Source: Earliella scabrosa | Lineage: Eukaryota > Basidiomycota > Agaricomycetes > Polyporales > Polyporaceae | DNA: 64,000 bases | Assembly (NCBI GenBank): GCA_022605405.1 | Contig: JABYQQ010000001.1 | Span: 3,162,001 to 3,226,000, forward strand | Reading direction: 5' to 3' | Shown here: in pieces, positions 51,042 through 62,490 of the stretch | Layout: every line of letters starts with the position of its first letter | Numbering within the stretch: position 1 is the first letter of the stretch | Made by a program: the position numbers and the translations under genes | Notes under the pieces: model-generated | What the model was told of the DNA's origin: nothing | The model's database searches: none | What the model saw: only the letters and a program-made list of their open reading frames with translations

Positions 51042-51640
51042 AATGAACGGAATTACCGGTGCGAATGTAGACTCTTTACGCTGCTCGAACACATCGCGTC
51101 CACTTGCATCGGGCACCAAGCGCCCCCGCCGTCCTTGTGGAGATTCCTGCATTCTCTCGGAGGCAGGTTCGGAACGAGTCGCCCGTCACTTCTCATTGAT
51201 CCTTGAGGCGTTCCAGACGACTCTGTGAGCATTCAGCCTTGAATGTGGAGACCTCCCTATAGTCTCCGATACACCTTTTCTTGGCACCTTCTCACTCATA
51301 TGGCTCCTGGGCAACGTAAGTGCGCAAGTCAAACAATATGTAACGACATTCAATGCCGAGCTAGAACGATGACCGTATAGTACATTAAGTAGTTGAGCAA
51401 GTGCCACACTACTTTCTGAACGTAGTACTCTACGCGAGGCAGCGAATCAGTGATGCACGTATGCGTACAGTGGAAGATGATGAAGAAAGGGAATGAGGAA
51501 CGGGTCATAAGTAGTGCAATAAACTAGACGGGTCATGACGTCAAGAGCGAGATACAGCATCGGTATAACAAGATTAGGGGGCGCTCCAGGCATGCGTGAG
51601 GGGATAGATGAGGTTTAGCACTAGGTGGCACGGGTGGGGA
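51042..51640. other. Convergent 3' intergenic region
   Basis: About 600 bp between the tails of the complex I subunit gene and the G-alpha gene. No gene or repeat is visible. Confidence 0.5.
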
Positions 51641-53593
51641 TTACAGAAGTGTGGTTTGTTGTAGAATGGACATGGTGATGCAGTCACGGACTTAGGACGA
51701 GATCAGCAACAAGGTGCGACGAGCGCTCACTGATATAGAGACTTACTACTCGCCAGGACTGCAGACATGATCTTCGTATCCTGAGGGAGCAGTCAGAATA
51801 GCGTACGCAGTCAATAGAGGAGATACGAACGATAGCACAAGTGATGTGGGTGTGTAGTTGTCGTTTCTTGGGGGAACACAGTCGATGGGTGAGGGTCAAC
51901 TGCTCTCGCAGGACTGAGAAATCGGCGATTAGGGTTTGCCTTGACTTGAGCCGAGGATGAACTCACAGTCTGCGACGTATTCGGTCTTGTTCGGGCGGCC
52001 CTGGTAGCTCGTCACGAACTCTTCGAACTTGATACCGGCTTTAAGCTTCGCGTGCAGAAGATCGGCTTTGTTGAGGAGGAGGATAAAGGTGGCATTGGCG
52101 AGCAGCTTGTTCTTGCAGACCTTCTCCCACAGGTCTGTCGAGTCGTACTGCGACGAACATCTCAGACAGGATGTGATGAATGCCCAGGGGGAATCGTACC
52201 AGTCTGTTCACGTTGATGTCTTCCGCCAGCTGCTGGTTGAACCCACTGATGGGACAAAGGAAGATAACCGCATTCACTGCGCGTTGTTAGCAGGATGGTA
52301 GAAAGCTACTACAGGTATGTTGCTCACCGTCCTCGAAATAGGAAGCCCAAGCCGCTGCATATTCATACAAACCTTCAACGGTCCCATCACCGTGGGAGAA
52401 GACACTGGCTTACCTCGTTGATTGCGAGACCCACCGACGTCGTAGAAAATCCAGTCTGTCCCCTTCTCGACTCCTAAGACCATGTGCTTGTGAGTCGGGC
52501 GTTCATAAGGGTATGCGTTGCACGTACCACTCTCCAGACTCATGTGGTATTCTTCTACACCAAGTGTGCGCAGACGGGCGCGGAGGATGTCGTCTACAAG
52601 AGCGTGGGCATGAACAGTCGGCATACAATGGCGTTAAGAACAGACCTGTTGTCGGGGCATACTTCATGTCCGCCACACGTGTCGCGTTATCAAGGAAGCT
52701 GTCGGATTGCCAGGAACCGTTCAGCAGAAGAAGAGGAGGAGGATCGGGAAACGCACTATCGCGCATGATGATGCAAGTCTACGCCTTCCTCCTCCAGAGC
52801 AGCAACACCGTGGTTCTTCCAAAGAGCCACAATGTCCTCCTTGCAGGCGTCAAGTATACGTCGCGCATCGTCCATCTCATCCGAACTTGACGAGGACTTC
52901 GCCAGTGTGCCGCGCCGTCGCTTCATCATCGTCTTCCATCCAGACCCTCCACGGACCGAAATCTCGGGTGCGGGGTTCGTCCGCCATGTTGGCTTCTCTT
53001 CCGTGGGAGATATCGGGGACTGGGCAGTTTCGGCGGAGAGCGCGCGTGTGAGGATGAGCTCAACTTGCTTCAGCGGCGATAGGCGCATCTGGAGCATGCG
53101 AAGTGCGGGATCCGGTTTGGGCATTGTCGTGAAGAGAACATGAAGAACGTAATTGACGAAACGCGCGAGGTTGAGGTGGATGACCGTGCGCCAGGCATCT
53201 GCCTCCGCATTGAACGAGTTGGGACAGAGAAATAGTTGGAAGTGCTTGATCATCGTGGACTTGCCGGACTCGGCTTGACCTACGCAGAGTGAGGAGTATG
53301 AGTCGAACCGCCCCAGAGCGCGTCGCAACGCGCGCTCACGACCGCTGTACGCACCCAAGAGAAGAATCTTCGTCTGTGGCTTACGCTTACGGAGTTCCTG
53401 TCGCTCATGGTCGATCGCACGGTCTATGTCGTCGCTAACATCTAGTCAGGCGCCAACGCGACAACGTAAAGTGACACCCTAGCACACTAGCGCACCTAAT
53501 TTTCTTCGCCTCGCGCTCTGCTGCTAGCCGTGCCGCCTTGTCGTTCTCGTTCTCGTTCGTAGGCGGGACTGGGGGCCAAACATTACCGGGCAT
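51641..53593 (-). CDS. Atypical G-protein alpha subunit (Agaricomycete expanded family)
   Basis: Predicted membrane-associated GTP-binding signalling protein. The start at 53593 gives MPGNVWPPVPPTNENEND, lacking the MGxxxS myristoylation signal of canonical G-alphas. G1 is LLLGQAESGKSTMIKHFQ, G2 is DDILRARLRTLGVEEYHMS, G3 is WIFYDVGGSRNQR, G4 is FILLLNKADLL and G5 is THITCAIDTK. G3 has Ser in place of the catalytic Gln (usual DVGGQR). The segment after it, AWASYFEDVNAVIFLCPISGFN, is typical of a large divergent group in mushrooms. A Lys/Arg/Ser-rich insert lies in the helical domain. Two frame breaks are resolved by introns (52760 region and 52620 region). The C-terminus (IRDCITMSILQQTTLL) lacks the Cys near the end. 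Confidence 0.9.
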
Positions 53594-55675
53594 GACGACG
53601 CGAGGTAGACCGGGCCGTCAAGATGGGGTCTTGCGCCCTACGGAGGCCGGGAGCAGGATGGACAACAGGGAAGAGGGAGGGGGTAATTGGCACCGGATTT
53701 GGGCGTGAGCAGGATTGGATGGCGTTATGAGTCGGCCGGGTGTGGGGGAACCGGGGCGGGGACGGGGACCGACGGCACGATCAGTACCCTCGTCAGGGTT
53801 CGCGCGGGCGCAGAAAAGTTTACAGGCGGAACAGACTGTAATGCATCGATGTGTGGCGCCTCACGCGACGCGAGACCGCCACCGACGAATCACGACACGG
53901 TGCTAAGATCCCGGGGGGCGAGCTCGTCGTGCAGTAACCATTTACATTTTACCTTTCTGGGCGTCCACCTCTGATGCGCCCCATACCCGATGCACAGTTC
54001 TGGGCGAATCTTCCCCTCCACTCGGTCGTCGCGCGTGGTCTCTCGATCGTTGTGCCTTGCCACCGACGTCGCGACTCGAGCAGCGACGTCGAGCGATCCC
54101 GACTTTTCCTACGGCCGCTGACAGCGATCGACGATGGGTGCTTGCGCGCTCGCTCGTACGGGGTCGACGGAGATGAGCACGGCGAGTGGAAGGGCGAGCG
54201 GGGATAGTCGTTCGCAAGGCACCTGGAAGATGTACTCAACGCCGGCCGCTTCGCCCAGATCGACGATCGCAATCTAGGCTTACAAAGCGCCCATACTGTG
54301 GCTCGCGCAGTACGTCCCCATCAGCAGTTCTACACATCTATACGGCCATGTTCACTACGGCGTACGCTCTCCCGCGCCCATGATTTTTCCTCCTTCGACT
54401 TGTTGCAGCTCAAACATGGCGTCTTCGAATCGGTGAGCTGAGGTGAGTTGATCTCCATTAGCCGCCCGGCTGGGCATCCCCTGGTGATTTGGGCTTGGGT
54501 GGTGGTAACAGCGCTACTGTCAATCCAATGGCAGTTGGGTGGCGTTTTAGTGGGCCGATCCGGCGGTTGGAGCGGTTGAGTGGAAGTTCCGCCAGTGTCT
54601 GATATAACTTATATAAGGGTCCCGTTCTGTAGGACGAATGCTCTATAGCTGCGCTTGCTTATTACTTGTCGCGAATCAAGGTTAATCAAGGCTTGACGCT
54701 CTCGAGCGTTGACCTGCGTTGACTCAACCGTCAGCGAGCGGTTTGAACTTCGACTCGAAAACGTCTTCGATAGGCATATGTAATCAGCTACTGAGACATA
54801 CTCACGTGCAAACATGAACCCTACGTTCTCTTTCTACTATGAGTTCGTTGCTATCTCAGTTTTAGACGGCATCCCCTGTGTGATTTTCTAGGCATCAGGA
54901 CGAATTCGAAAGTGTGATCACTGGAAGTAATGAGCGCGAAACATACGCACCGTCTCTCGACCCCAACACGTTGATCGAATTGAGCGGCCGCCCCACTCCA
55001 ATTTCGAAGGGGGCGTAACCAGATTATTTCGCAGGGCATCTTCCTCTGAAGAGCTTATCTTCAATCCATAGCTTTTGGGGTGCGGGGCAGCACGAACCTT
55101 CTCCGATCGACCCGGTGGCGGATGGCACGGGATACATGTCCGCGGCATGGAGCAGGATCGGAAACACTCAGCATGCAACCACGGCGAGCTTTGCGGCAGT
55201 CGTGACGTCGATATCCAGCTGGTTGATTGCGGCGGCTGCCACCGATATGTCTCGAATCTCAGTCGTCGATAAGACTCATTCCACGACGAACACGTTGATA
55301 TGCGGTTCGAAATAGTATAGCGATTGTAGCCTTCATGAGGAATGATGGAGTATCTGACAGTTCAGATCGCTCCGTGTAGTAGGTCTGACCGATTGCGTAC
55401 TTACCGACTGAGAGGGATCTCGCAATCGCCTCTTACTTGATTCACATGCACTCTCATGTCAGTCAGGTCGGCGCAATAGCACCGCGAGGATGTATAGAGT
55501 GGAGTTATGCACGTGAGTGGGGTGATTGCACGCGTAGAGACGCTCTAGTCCGTTCCTTTTGCACGAACATGATCTCCTGGTGTTTGCAAGGTGCTAACAC
55601 AACGCGACAGAACGGTCAATGCATCTGATGATCATCGAGGTGAATATGCACGACACTCACAACTGGTCCAAACCA
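53594..55675. other. Gene-poor intergenic stretch
   Basis: About 2.1 kb. It starts very GC-rich (53700-54250) and becomes AT-richer. A TATA-like ACTTATATAAGGG sits near 54610 but no gene follows it in a readable frame. Frames near 53687-54383 have no motif. No transposon ends were identified. Confidence 0.45.
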
Positions 55676-56074
55676 TCACGCCGCACCCTCCGCACCCTGG
55701 TCATCGTCACTGTCGTCTGACTGCCGGCCATTCCACCAGTAGTAGGCTGCCCTGCTCCAAGTCCAAGTCTCGATGGTGCCAAGGACTCCCACTAGGGCAT
55801 ATATGACTATCTTCATGTTCTTGCTGATTCCGAGCTCCTCGAAGCTCCAGGACGGGAAGTCTGGGTTCCCCGACGACGGGGCATCTTTGGGTTTGTCCGA
55901 TGAGCGAGGTTTGGATCCCTGCAGCAACGGACGGTAGGTCGAGAATGGGGAGGAGTAGAGCGGGGAAGACACAACGCTGCTATGCAGGCGCGTCCGGGAA
56001 AGGGTGGGACGCCGTGCGAGGAAGGGGCGCAGCGCGGCTGCTGGGGTAAACCGTATCGTCGTGACAGGCTGCAT
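55676..56074 (-). CDS. Small predicted mitochondrial membrane protein, unknown
   Basis: A single-exon gene of 132 residues; I do not recognise a characterised homologue. The N-terminus MQPVTTIRFTPAAALRPFLA with RRPTLSRTRLHSS is Arg/Ser-rich and almost acid-free, a strong mitochondrial presequence. A Ser/Pro-rich stretch follows, then SWSFEELGISKNMKIVIYAL, which leads into one membrane helix (MKIVIYALVGVLGTIETWTW). The short tail WSRAAYYWWNGRQ ends in an acidic DDSDDDQGAEGAA. This layout suggests an inner-membrane protein with a matrix N-terminus. It may be a small assembly factor or respiratory subunit, but that is inference. The start at 56074 is the first ATG in frame. Confidence 0.75.
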   Translation of the reverse strand: MQPVTTIRFTPAAALRPFLARRPTLSRTRLHSSVVSSPLYSSPFSTYRPLLQGSKPRSSDKPKDAPSSGNPDFPSWSFEELGISKNMKIVIYALVGVLGTIETWTWSRAAYYWWNGRQSDDSDDDQGAEGAA

Positions 56075-56838
56075 CCTGTAGAGGCAACAGACGTAGTGCT
56101 AGTAGCGCAGCAGTTGGAGTGCAGTACGTTATAGCGATTCCTGATGTGCTCCGCAGTACTCTTGCCCCAAGTGAGTCAGGTTGTCCGGTGCCGAGGATGT
56201 TGAAACCCGATATTACCCGATGATGTTAACTTGCGACGCGTGTCATAGGTTCTACTTGCCGGCAGCTGACCATGCGGCGTGCAACAACGAATACGAGAGA
56301 CGTTGATCAGCAGTCCGGAAGATTGGGAAGACGTGTGATGCAGGACAGGCTGCTGGTTCATGAGGGTTGAGAGCGATGAGGCGTTACTAGTTAGAGGCGG
56401 GGTGCTGGAGCTTGAGAGCTGACAATAAATTGAGGACCAATAGCCACGGTACTTGAGCGAGATCAAACGTATGGAACAGGCCAGAGTGAGGTTAGCGAAC
56501 CAAGCTTGAAGGGCTCGTTGACATCGGAACTGGTGCGCGAATTGCCGCTTTGAGCAATACGGCGTCTGCCGAGCGCCGGGCCCACGGATGTGTGTAGCAC
56601 TCATTCCGCCCCCGCTCACACAACCAGGCCGTCAAGACACTCGGTGAGTACATATTGCTGTTACGAACACACTCAGGGATTGCTGGGAGGATGCGCGGGG
56701 TTGCTATGATGAGGCATGGGACGGGTAATCGCGGCGTTTCGGGATGGATGGAATCGCTCGACTCTGGATGAAGTTCTGTGAGTGCAATTCTGACTGACTG
56801 GTATCTCCCCCATCCAGGTCACTCCATCCTTGCCCACC
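56075..56838. other. Intergenic and divergent promoter region upstream of RPS18
   Basis: About 760 bp between the divergent starts of the mitochondrial protein gene and RPS18. No gene is supported; frames on the minus strand at 56176-56903 lack motifs. Confidence 0.45.
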
Positions 56839-57473
56839 ATGTCTCTCGTCGTGCCCGAGCCCCACCAACAATTCCAGGTCCGTTCAAACGAGCAGTAACA
56901 CACATTCGAGAAAGTGTTGACTCTATCCTCAGCACATCTTGCGTCTCCTCAACACCAACGTTGATGGCAAGCGCAAGATCATGTACGCCTTGACGGAGAT
57001 CAAGGGTGTGGGCCGTCGTTACTCCAACCTTGTCTGCAAAAAGGCCGACGTCGACTTGAACAAGCGGTGCGCTCATCACAGGTGCATTCATTTGCGTGCG
57101 ATATGCTCATGTTCGCAACATTCAGCGCCGGCGAGCTCAACTCCGATGAGCTCGAGCGTTTGGTCACCATCATCCAAAACCCCACACAGTTCAAGATCCC
57201 GACGTGGTTCCTGAACAGGCAGCGGGATATCGTTGACGGCAAGAACTCTCAGATTCTGTCCAACGGTGTGGACTCGAAGCTCCGTGATGATCTTGAGAGG
57301 CTGAAGAAGATCCGTGCGCACCGTGGTCTCCGGCACTTCTGGGGCCTCCGCGTCAGGGGTCAACACACCAAGACGACTGGTGAGTTCAACGCGTCATGTC
57401 TCTCACGTCTTCGCTTACATTGTGGTCAGGTCGTCGGGGCAAGACTGTCGGTGTGTCGAAGAAGCGTGGCTAA
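56839..57473 (+). CDS. RPS18: 40S ribosomal protein S18 (uS13)
   Basis: Core small-subunit ribosomal protein at the head of the 40S subunit. Four exons join in frame: [33 protein letters not shown] through [27 protein letters not shown] through [14 protein letters not shown], and [14 protein letters not shown]. Internal segments [20 protein letters not shown] and [20 protein letters not shown] are diagnostic of uS13. The last intron falls between the TTG codons just before the basic tail. Expected length is about 155 residues, which matches. Identity is certain. Confidence 0.97.
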
Positions 57474-57796
57474 ACGTTTCTTGGTCTCGTTTTGCGTTAT
57501 CTCATCGACGGCGGTATTATGTTCATTATGTGATGTACTTCTCCCATGCAGTAATGCCAACCACCATGACATGCCGTCTCTCCTGCACTTGGCCGTTTGT
57601 CCAGACTCAGCTGTACTACACGATAGTAGGTATGTGTGGGTCCTGCAGCCTATAGGCTGTGGCCGGAGAAGGCGCGGGAATGTGCTTGCTTCGTACCCAA
57701 AATGGAATGGAGAGCTAGAACTTTCTGGGAAAGTTCGTGCGCTTACGGCCAGCATATATCTCATCCTCTTGCTCGAGGTCGTTGTATGCAGCTATC
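57474..57796. other. Intergenic region, RPS18 to acidic protein gene
   Basis: A 323-bp gap between tandem plus-strand genes. No gene is visible. Confidence 0.5.
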
Positions 57797-58906
57797 ATGA
57801 CGTCCACAGCTTGGGCAAACCCTTACCAGCTACACCCCTGGTTCCGTATGCCGTCCAACAAACGCAAAGATCTTAGCGACGACGACGAGGAGTCACCATC
57901 ACCCTTCTATGACTCTCGTCGTTCCGTCTCCCCCATCCCAAGTCCCAAACGCCGCAGGTGCGACGTGCTCGAGAATGGTATGTCGCAGCTGACGTTGGAC
58001 GGGCGGTCCATCGCATCATCAGCACCATACATTCTCGCTAGCGTGGCCCCGGTTACGATATCTCCCTCACCCACCATCCAGTACCCCGATGCACCAGCCA
58101 CATCACCACCAACGCAACTGCAATGGACGGACGCGTCCTACGCGCCCCGCGTTACGCAAATCCCACCCAATGCGGGGGCCACTGTCGTTCTGCCTGGGTC
58201 TGTCGAGGAGCCCACGTCGCCAGAGACGGTCTCGGAGGATGCGGAGGTGCGGGACGTGTCGATGAAGGGTCCGTCATGGTACGAGATCGAGAAAGACCGT
58301 ACGTCTGCTTCCCTGCCTCCCCCTCTCTTCCCCAGCTCTGCTTTCACCTTCACTCCCGCCCCCTCCACTTCCACTTCCACTTCGCACCCTCCCTCCCATG
58401 GTCTTTCCGTTCACTCTACCCGGAGACCTCTGTTCCGCCATCCCCTCCGTCCTCCCCGCCCAACCGTCGCTGACGCGCGCTCTGACGATGACACAGGCAT
58501 AGTGATCACCGACCTCGAAGACTCGGACGCAGAAGACGACGAGAACACACCCCCGCGCGCAGAGTCCGCCGGCTCCCCGGACGGCGAGCCCGCGTTCACC
58601 ATCTCGTCCGCGCTGCTCGACCGGCTTCCAAAGCCGCACGCGCTCGGCCCGCTTACACCGGAGCCCGGTCCATCGAACGCGCTCGTGTTGTACCGACCGC
58701 TGGTCCCGCTGGGCGAATCATCGGAGGACACGGACTCGCTGGAGAAGCGCATGCCAGAGAAGGAGAACCAAGGGGACGAAGGGTTGGAGGAGGAGCAGCC
58801 AATGGGAGAGGAGGTGCCGATGGAGGACACGCGCCCGTGTACGCCAATGGTGTTGGAGTCGGTAGACGAGCCTGTGTACGAGCCAATGGACATCGAGATG
58901 CTCTGA
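57797..58906 (+). CDS. Acidic Ser/Pro-rich protein of unknown function
   Basis: I do not recognise a homologue. From the ATG at 57797 the protein begins [16 protein letters not shown], with [17 protein letters not shown] and [14 protein letters not shown] as a basic, possibly nuclear-localising stretch. A segment [19 protein letters not shown] is followed, across a possible intron, by [19 protein letters not shown]. That intron (donor GTACGTC near 58300, acceptor ACACAG near 58495, about 195 nt) is long for this genome and itself open in frame, so the intervening Ser/Pro-rich stretch may be retained. The C-terminal half is acidic and ends [12 protein letters not shown]. It is likely a nuclear regulator, but this is inference. 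Confidence 0.65.
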   Translation: MTSTAWANPYQLHPWFRMPSNKRKDLSDDDEESPSPFYDSRRSVSPIPSPKRRRCDVLENGMSQLTLDGRSIASSAPYILASVAPVTISPSPTIQYPDAPATSPPTQLQWTDASYAPRVTQIPPNAGATVVLPGSVEEPTSPETVSEDAEVRDVSMKGPSWYEIEKDRTSASLPPPLFPSSAFTFTPAPSTSTSTSHPPSHGLSVHSTRRPLFRHPLRPPRPTVADARSDDDTGIVITDLEDSDAEDDENTPPRAESAGSPDGEPAFTISSALLDRLPKPHALGPLTPEPGPSNALVLYRPLVPLGESSEDTDSLEKRMPEKENQGDEGLEEEQPMGEEVPMEDTRPCTPMVLESVDEPVYEPMDIEML

Positions 58907-59419
58907 CCGTCCAATCATCGTGTAGTGCCCCCGGCCGTGCCTCGTCACTTCCTACCTTCGTACGTACAGAAGCTGGCGAAGAACGTCATTGGCTGGGAGA
59001 GAATGCAACTTTGATTGACTCCCGACCGGCTAACAGTGCAAACAGACGTAAGAACGAGTCAGGTACGAGTAAGTTGGATGAAACGATGCGATCCGGAGTG
59101 GGACATCTGAAGCGAGGCATGGCCCTACAGGGCTCTCTAAGTATTTGGGTTTTCGACAAACGACGCCTCACACTGAGGGACTCTAAAGGACACGACAACA
59201 CAGCGGACAAGACAAGAGAAGCGGGGTAGCAATAGCGAGATTAGCCGAATAAGTAAGACCGAGTCGTGACTCGTGAGAGGAGAGACAAGCTGGGGGGAAA
59301 GGGACGGCGACCACACTCACACCTCGAGTAACGTACACCAAGACAGCCGTCAACGTCCGAGCGGCCTGAAACCTGCTCGTGTAACCAAGAAAGGATCAAC
59401 TGGAGAGCGGGGCCCGTAT
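58907..59419. other. Convergent intergenic region
   Basis: About 510 bp between the acidic protein gene and the 3' end of HAP2. No gene is visible. Confidence 0.5.
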
Positions 59420-61103
59420 TTATTTTGAGTTTGACGCGTTCCCAAAGCCCCGCATGAGATCGCTCCCTCGCCGCTGGAGGTCGCCCTTGATGCCCTCGGC
59501 AGAGATGTTCATGACGTGGTGGTCTCCCGGGGCCCCGTACAGCCGTTCAGTCCGATTGATAAACGACGCATGATGGCGCCGGTGCGCGTGGGGGTGAGGA
59601 ACGTGATGCATCTGCATGGCGGCATGATACGGGGGTCGCAGCGGAATGGACGATGCAGCGGCCGGATTTTGAGGGGGCGGCACCGCCGGCGCAGGGGGTA
59701 AGGGAGCTCGCATATGGACGGCTTGCCCGGGCTGGCCTGCGTGAGAGTGCGCGTGTGCGCCGATAGGACGGGACGTTCCTGCAGCGGTAGTCATGGTGCG
59801 ACTGTGGTCGTGCAAGGTCTGGGAACGTTGGAAAGGGTCCGGCGTCTGCACGTGCTCGAAGGGATTCATCGCGTCCGACTGAGGGGACAAGGGAGTGGGC
59901 GTAGTAGGGTGCGACATGGAGGTCGGAAAGCCGAGATTCAAGAGATTCACCGATGCAGCGCTGTGCCCGAGCTGGGGGTTGAAGGGAGACTGCGCAGGCT
60001 GAGGAGATTGGATGGGTGCAGGTGGGAGGGGGGATGGGTTTGGCTTTGGTGCCGGCGTTGTTTGTTGCGTGACCATAGGCGTTTGGTGTTGTTGAGCCTG
60101 CGCCTGGATCTGGGGCTGAACGGCCGAGGCGGGCTGAGGTCGGGGTTGCAAGAGGGGCTGGGTAGGCGCGGACGCAGGAGGACCAGTCTCACGCTGCTTA
60201 TCGGCCTGTTGAGGCTGGGGCTGGGGCGGCGCCGGAGCAGGAGCAGGAGCGGGCATTGGGACCTCGAGAGGGCCATCGATGGACATTTCATTGTCTTTGC
60301 TGGGTTCGCCCATGGCGTCGTCATCGTCCTCGCCCTCACCGTCGACGGAGGCTGAGCCGGAAGGCCCAGCTTCGACCTCTTGTTGGGCCTTCTGGGCAGC
60401 GATCTCCTCCGCCGTGAGGAAACGTCCTCCGGGCCCGCGAGGCCGACGCATAGCGTGCTTATGACGGGATTCATGGAGGTACGGCTAGAGAGCGGTTCGG
60501 CAAATGGAGACGATGGTGATGATAGCGCAAGGGCGCACCTTTCTCTGCTTGGCAAGTTTGTGGACCTCCTCCAGACGTGCCCGGGCTACACGCCGCTTGA
60601 GAATGCGGTAGTACTGCTTGGCATTCACGTAGAGGGGCTCCTCGTCCATGGGAGCGTCATCCTGAATCTGGTCTACGGGCGGGTCAGGCTCTCGCGGCTG
60701 TTGTGGCTCAGGCTGGGGCTCCGGCTGGGGAGGGGGCTGAGGCAGATGGTGCTGGAGGAAGAGGTGCGGGGAATGCGGTATGGGCGTGGTCGCCGGCGAA
60801 GGACCTGGTGACGGGTGACGGGACGCATGGGGGTGCTGGTGCGGGTGCGGATGGGGGTGGGGGTGTGCGTGCGGGTGCTGCTGATGGGGGTGAGGATGGG
60901 GGTGCTGGAACTGGTGCTGGGGATGCTGGGGGTGCTGGGGGTGCTGGGGGTGTTGCGGCTGGTGGTGCTGCTGCTGGTTGTAGAGGCCGAAGAGGGGGTT
61001 CGTGGCTGGGGGGCGTGTGGGTGAGCAGCGACGGACAAACAGGGGACGACGTACGGTAGTCGTGATAAGGGTTGGAATTGAAGAGGTGATTGACGGGGTC
61101 CAT
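59420..61103 (-). CDS. HAP2: CCAAT-binding factor subunit Hap2 / NF-YA
   Basis: Sequence-specific subunit of the heterotrimeric CCAAT-binding complex. The start at 61103 gives MDPVNHLFNSNPYHDY. A long His/Pro/Gln tract follows (HPHPHPHQQHPHAHPHPHPH and QHPQHPQHPQHPQH), then a Pro/Glu stretch. The conserved core is complete: the NF-YB/YC-association helix EPLYVNAKQYYRILKRRVAR with ARLEEVHKLAKQRK, and, after an intron, the DNA-binding part PYLHESRHKHAMRRPRGPGG followed by RFLTAEEIAAQKA. The rest to 59420 is Pro/Gln/Ala-rich with FERVQTP- and HSHAGQPGQA-like repeats. The core sits near the middle rather than the C-terminus, unusual compared with animal NF-YA. Identity is secure. Confidence 0.94.
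60919..60950 (+). other. G-quadruplex-forming run inside the HAP2 exon
   Basis: On the plus strand four runs of 4-5 G are separated by 4-5 nt (60919-60922, 60928-60932, 60937-60941, 60946-60950), spelling repeats of GGGGGTGCT. This fits a very stable G-quadruplex motif. It is the template strand of HAP2 and results from the HPQ repeat on the coding strand. Confidence 0.7.
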
Positions 61104-61308
61104 GATTACTGGGATGAGTATGTGATTGGCCGAGCTGAGCTCCTCCGCCTGGCCAACCAGCTGCAACGGACGCTTCGCCCAGTAAGATGTCGTCGCCCTC
61201 CTCGGTCCCGATTGGTCCCTGTCCCCTCCCTTGCCCGATTCGGAACCCATCCTTAACCGTCCCCACGCTTCCTTTTCCGGAACCCATCCTTCGCCACTTG
61301 CCACCACC
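61104..61308. promoter_or_regulatory. Divergent promoter, HAP2 / THO1
   Basis: 205 bp separate the start codons; both promoters overlap here. No TATA box is clear. Confidence 0.4.
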
Positions 61309-62490
61309 ATGGAGTCCAAGCTGCACGTCCGCTCCTCCCGTCCCCTGTCCCTCTGCTCACACATCTCTCGACAGTAAGCAACTTAAGGTCGTCGACCTCA
61401 AAGACATCCTCGCGAAAGCCAGCGTCACCATCACCGGCAAGGCCAACAAGCAAGACCTCATCGCCAAAGTCCTAGCTTCCCCCGAGGCGGTCGAGGTTTA
61501 CAATAAGAATTACGGCCCCGCGCCCGTCGAGGCTAAGCAGGCTGCGTCGTCAATACCTGCGGCTGCGTCAGAGAAGCCGGAAGCAGTGCGTGGTCTACCT
61601 TTACCTTTGTTGCTTTCTCTCCGGCTCAACAGACGCGTCGCGTCGCGTCTCAGCCACAACCACCGAAAGTGTATGTCCACGCTTCGACAATGGCTCTCCC
61701 CTCTGTTAACGAGTGCTTGCAGTGCTGTGCCATCGTCTACCTCCCAAGCCACGAAGGTTGTGGCCGCGCCCACGCCCCCAACCACCTCGAAGCCTGTCTC
61801 TAAAGCTGCGCCCCACTCGGTAGGCGCCACTTCTGCGTGTCGTGGCCATGTCAACCTAACAAACGCGCCCAAGACCGATGCTACTGTGAGCCCAGCGAAG
61901 CCGTCCGAGCCAACTTCCACAGAAGGCACCGTACCCAAATCTCCTGAGGATGAAGAGGCCGAGAGACGCAGGGCACGTGCAGAGCGTTTTGGTATCGCCG
62001 TAGTCCAGCCGAAGGCTGCTTCACCACAAAAGAACGGGAAGGCCGCGAAGAGTGGTTCGTTGCTTGATGTGCGTCCGCGTGTCTGGCTTTGGTGCAGGTG
62101 TATGTACTGATTACTCGGTTCCCGACTCGCTTATCCTTGTAGGACCCTGAGAAGCTAGCGGCACGCGCTGCGCGGTTCGGGACTCAGGCACCCTCAGCAC
62201 AGACAACGGCGACGACCCAAACAAACGGAAGGAAGCGGGCCGCACCACCGCCAGAGCCCGTTGACGAAGAGGAACTTGCTCGGAGGAGGAAGCGGTCGGA
62301 GAGATTTGGCATACCCCTCGTCGTGAGTAACATGTTGAGCACCAGCGCGTATAGCGTACTTACACGTGTGGGCAGAGTACCTAACGCCTCTGGCTTGGTT
62401 GTATCTATGCGTATAAGCACGCACCTGTCTACGCTATCGCTTGTGCTACCCTGTAATGTGTCTTGCTGTGTTCAGGAGGGTTCACTGTAA
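61309..62490 (+). CDS. THO1: Tho1/SARNP-type SAP-domain RNA-binding protein
   Basis: Nuclear protein of mRNP assembly and export, related to yeast Tho1 and human SARNP/CIP29. The spliced N-terminus MESKLKQLKVVDLKDIL and KANKQDLIAKVLASPEAVEV form a SAP domain. A Pro/Ala/Lys linker follows. The C-terminal Tho1/MOS11 region has three copies of the RxxRFGI motif: RRARAERFGIAVV, LAARAARFGTQ and RRKRSERFGIPLV. The last exon is short (EGSL, stop at 62490). The first intron (61323-61374, 52 nt) uses a GC donor: the GT at 61327 would give a stop, while GC-AG splicing yields the conserved N-terminus. At least four other introns are present. Confidence 0.88.

Noticed and set aside
52680..52770. Apparent frameshift in the G-alpha helical domain
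   Set aside because: A 54-nt intron with GTGCGT donor and CGACAG acceptor restores the frame to YFLDNATRV, the expected family sequence.
53942..54383. A possible second G-alpha start (MGACALARTG at 54134) upstream of the G-alpha gene
   Set aside because: It runs on the other strand, ends after 49 codons and has no G-box; the likeness to MGxC starts is too short to count.
54590..54660. TATATAAGG followed by a hairpin-like stretch resembling an LTR promoter
   Set aside because: No matching second copy, target-site duplication, primer-binding site or element coding region was found nearby.
60703..61364. Pro/Ala-rich minus-strand frame of 218 codons overlapping the HAP2 N-terminus
   Set aside because: It is a shadow of the His/Pro/Gln repeat; the HAP2 frame joins by splicing to the conserved NF-YA core, this one does not.
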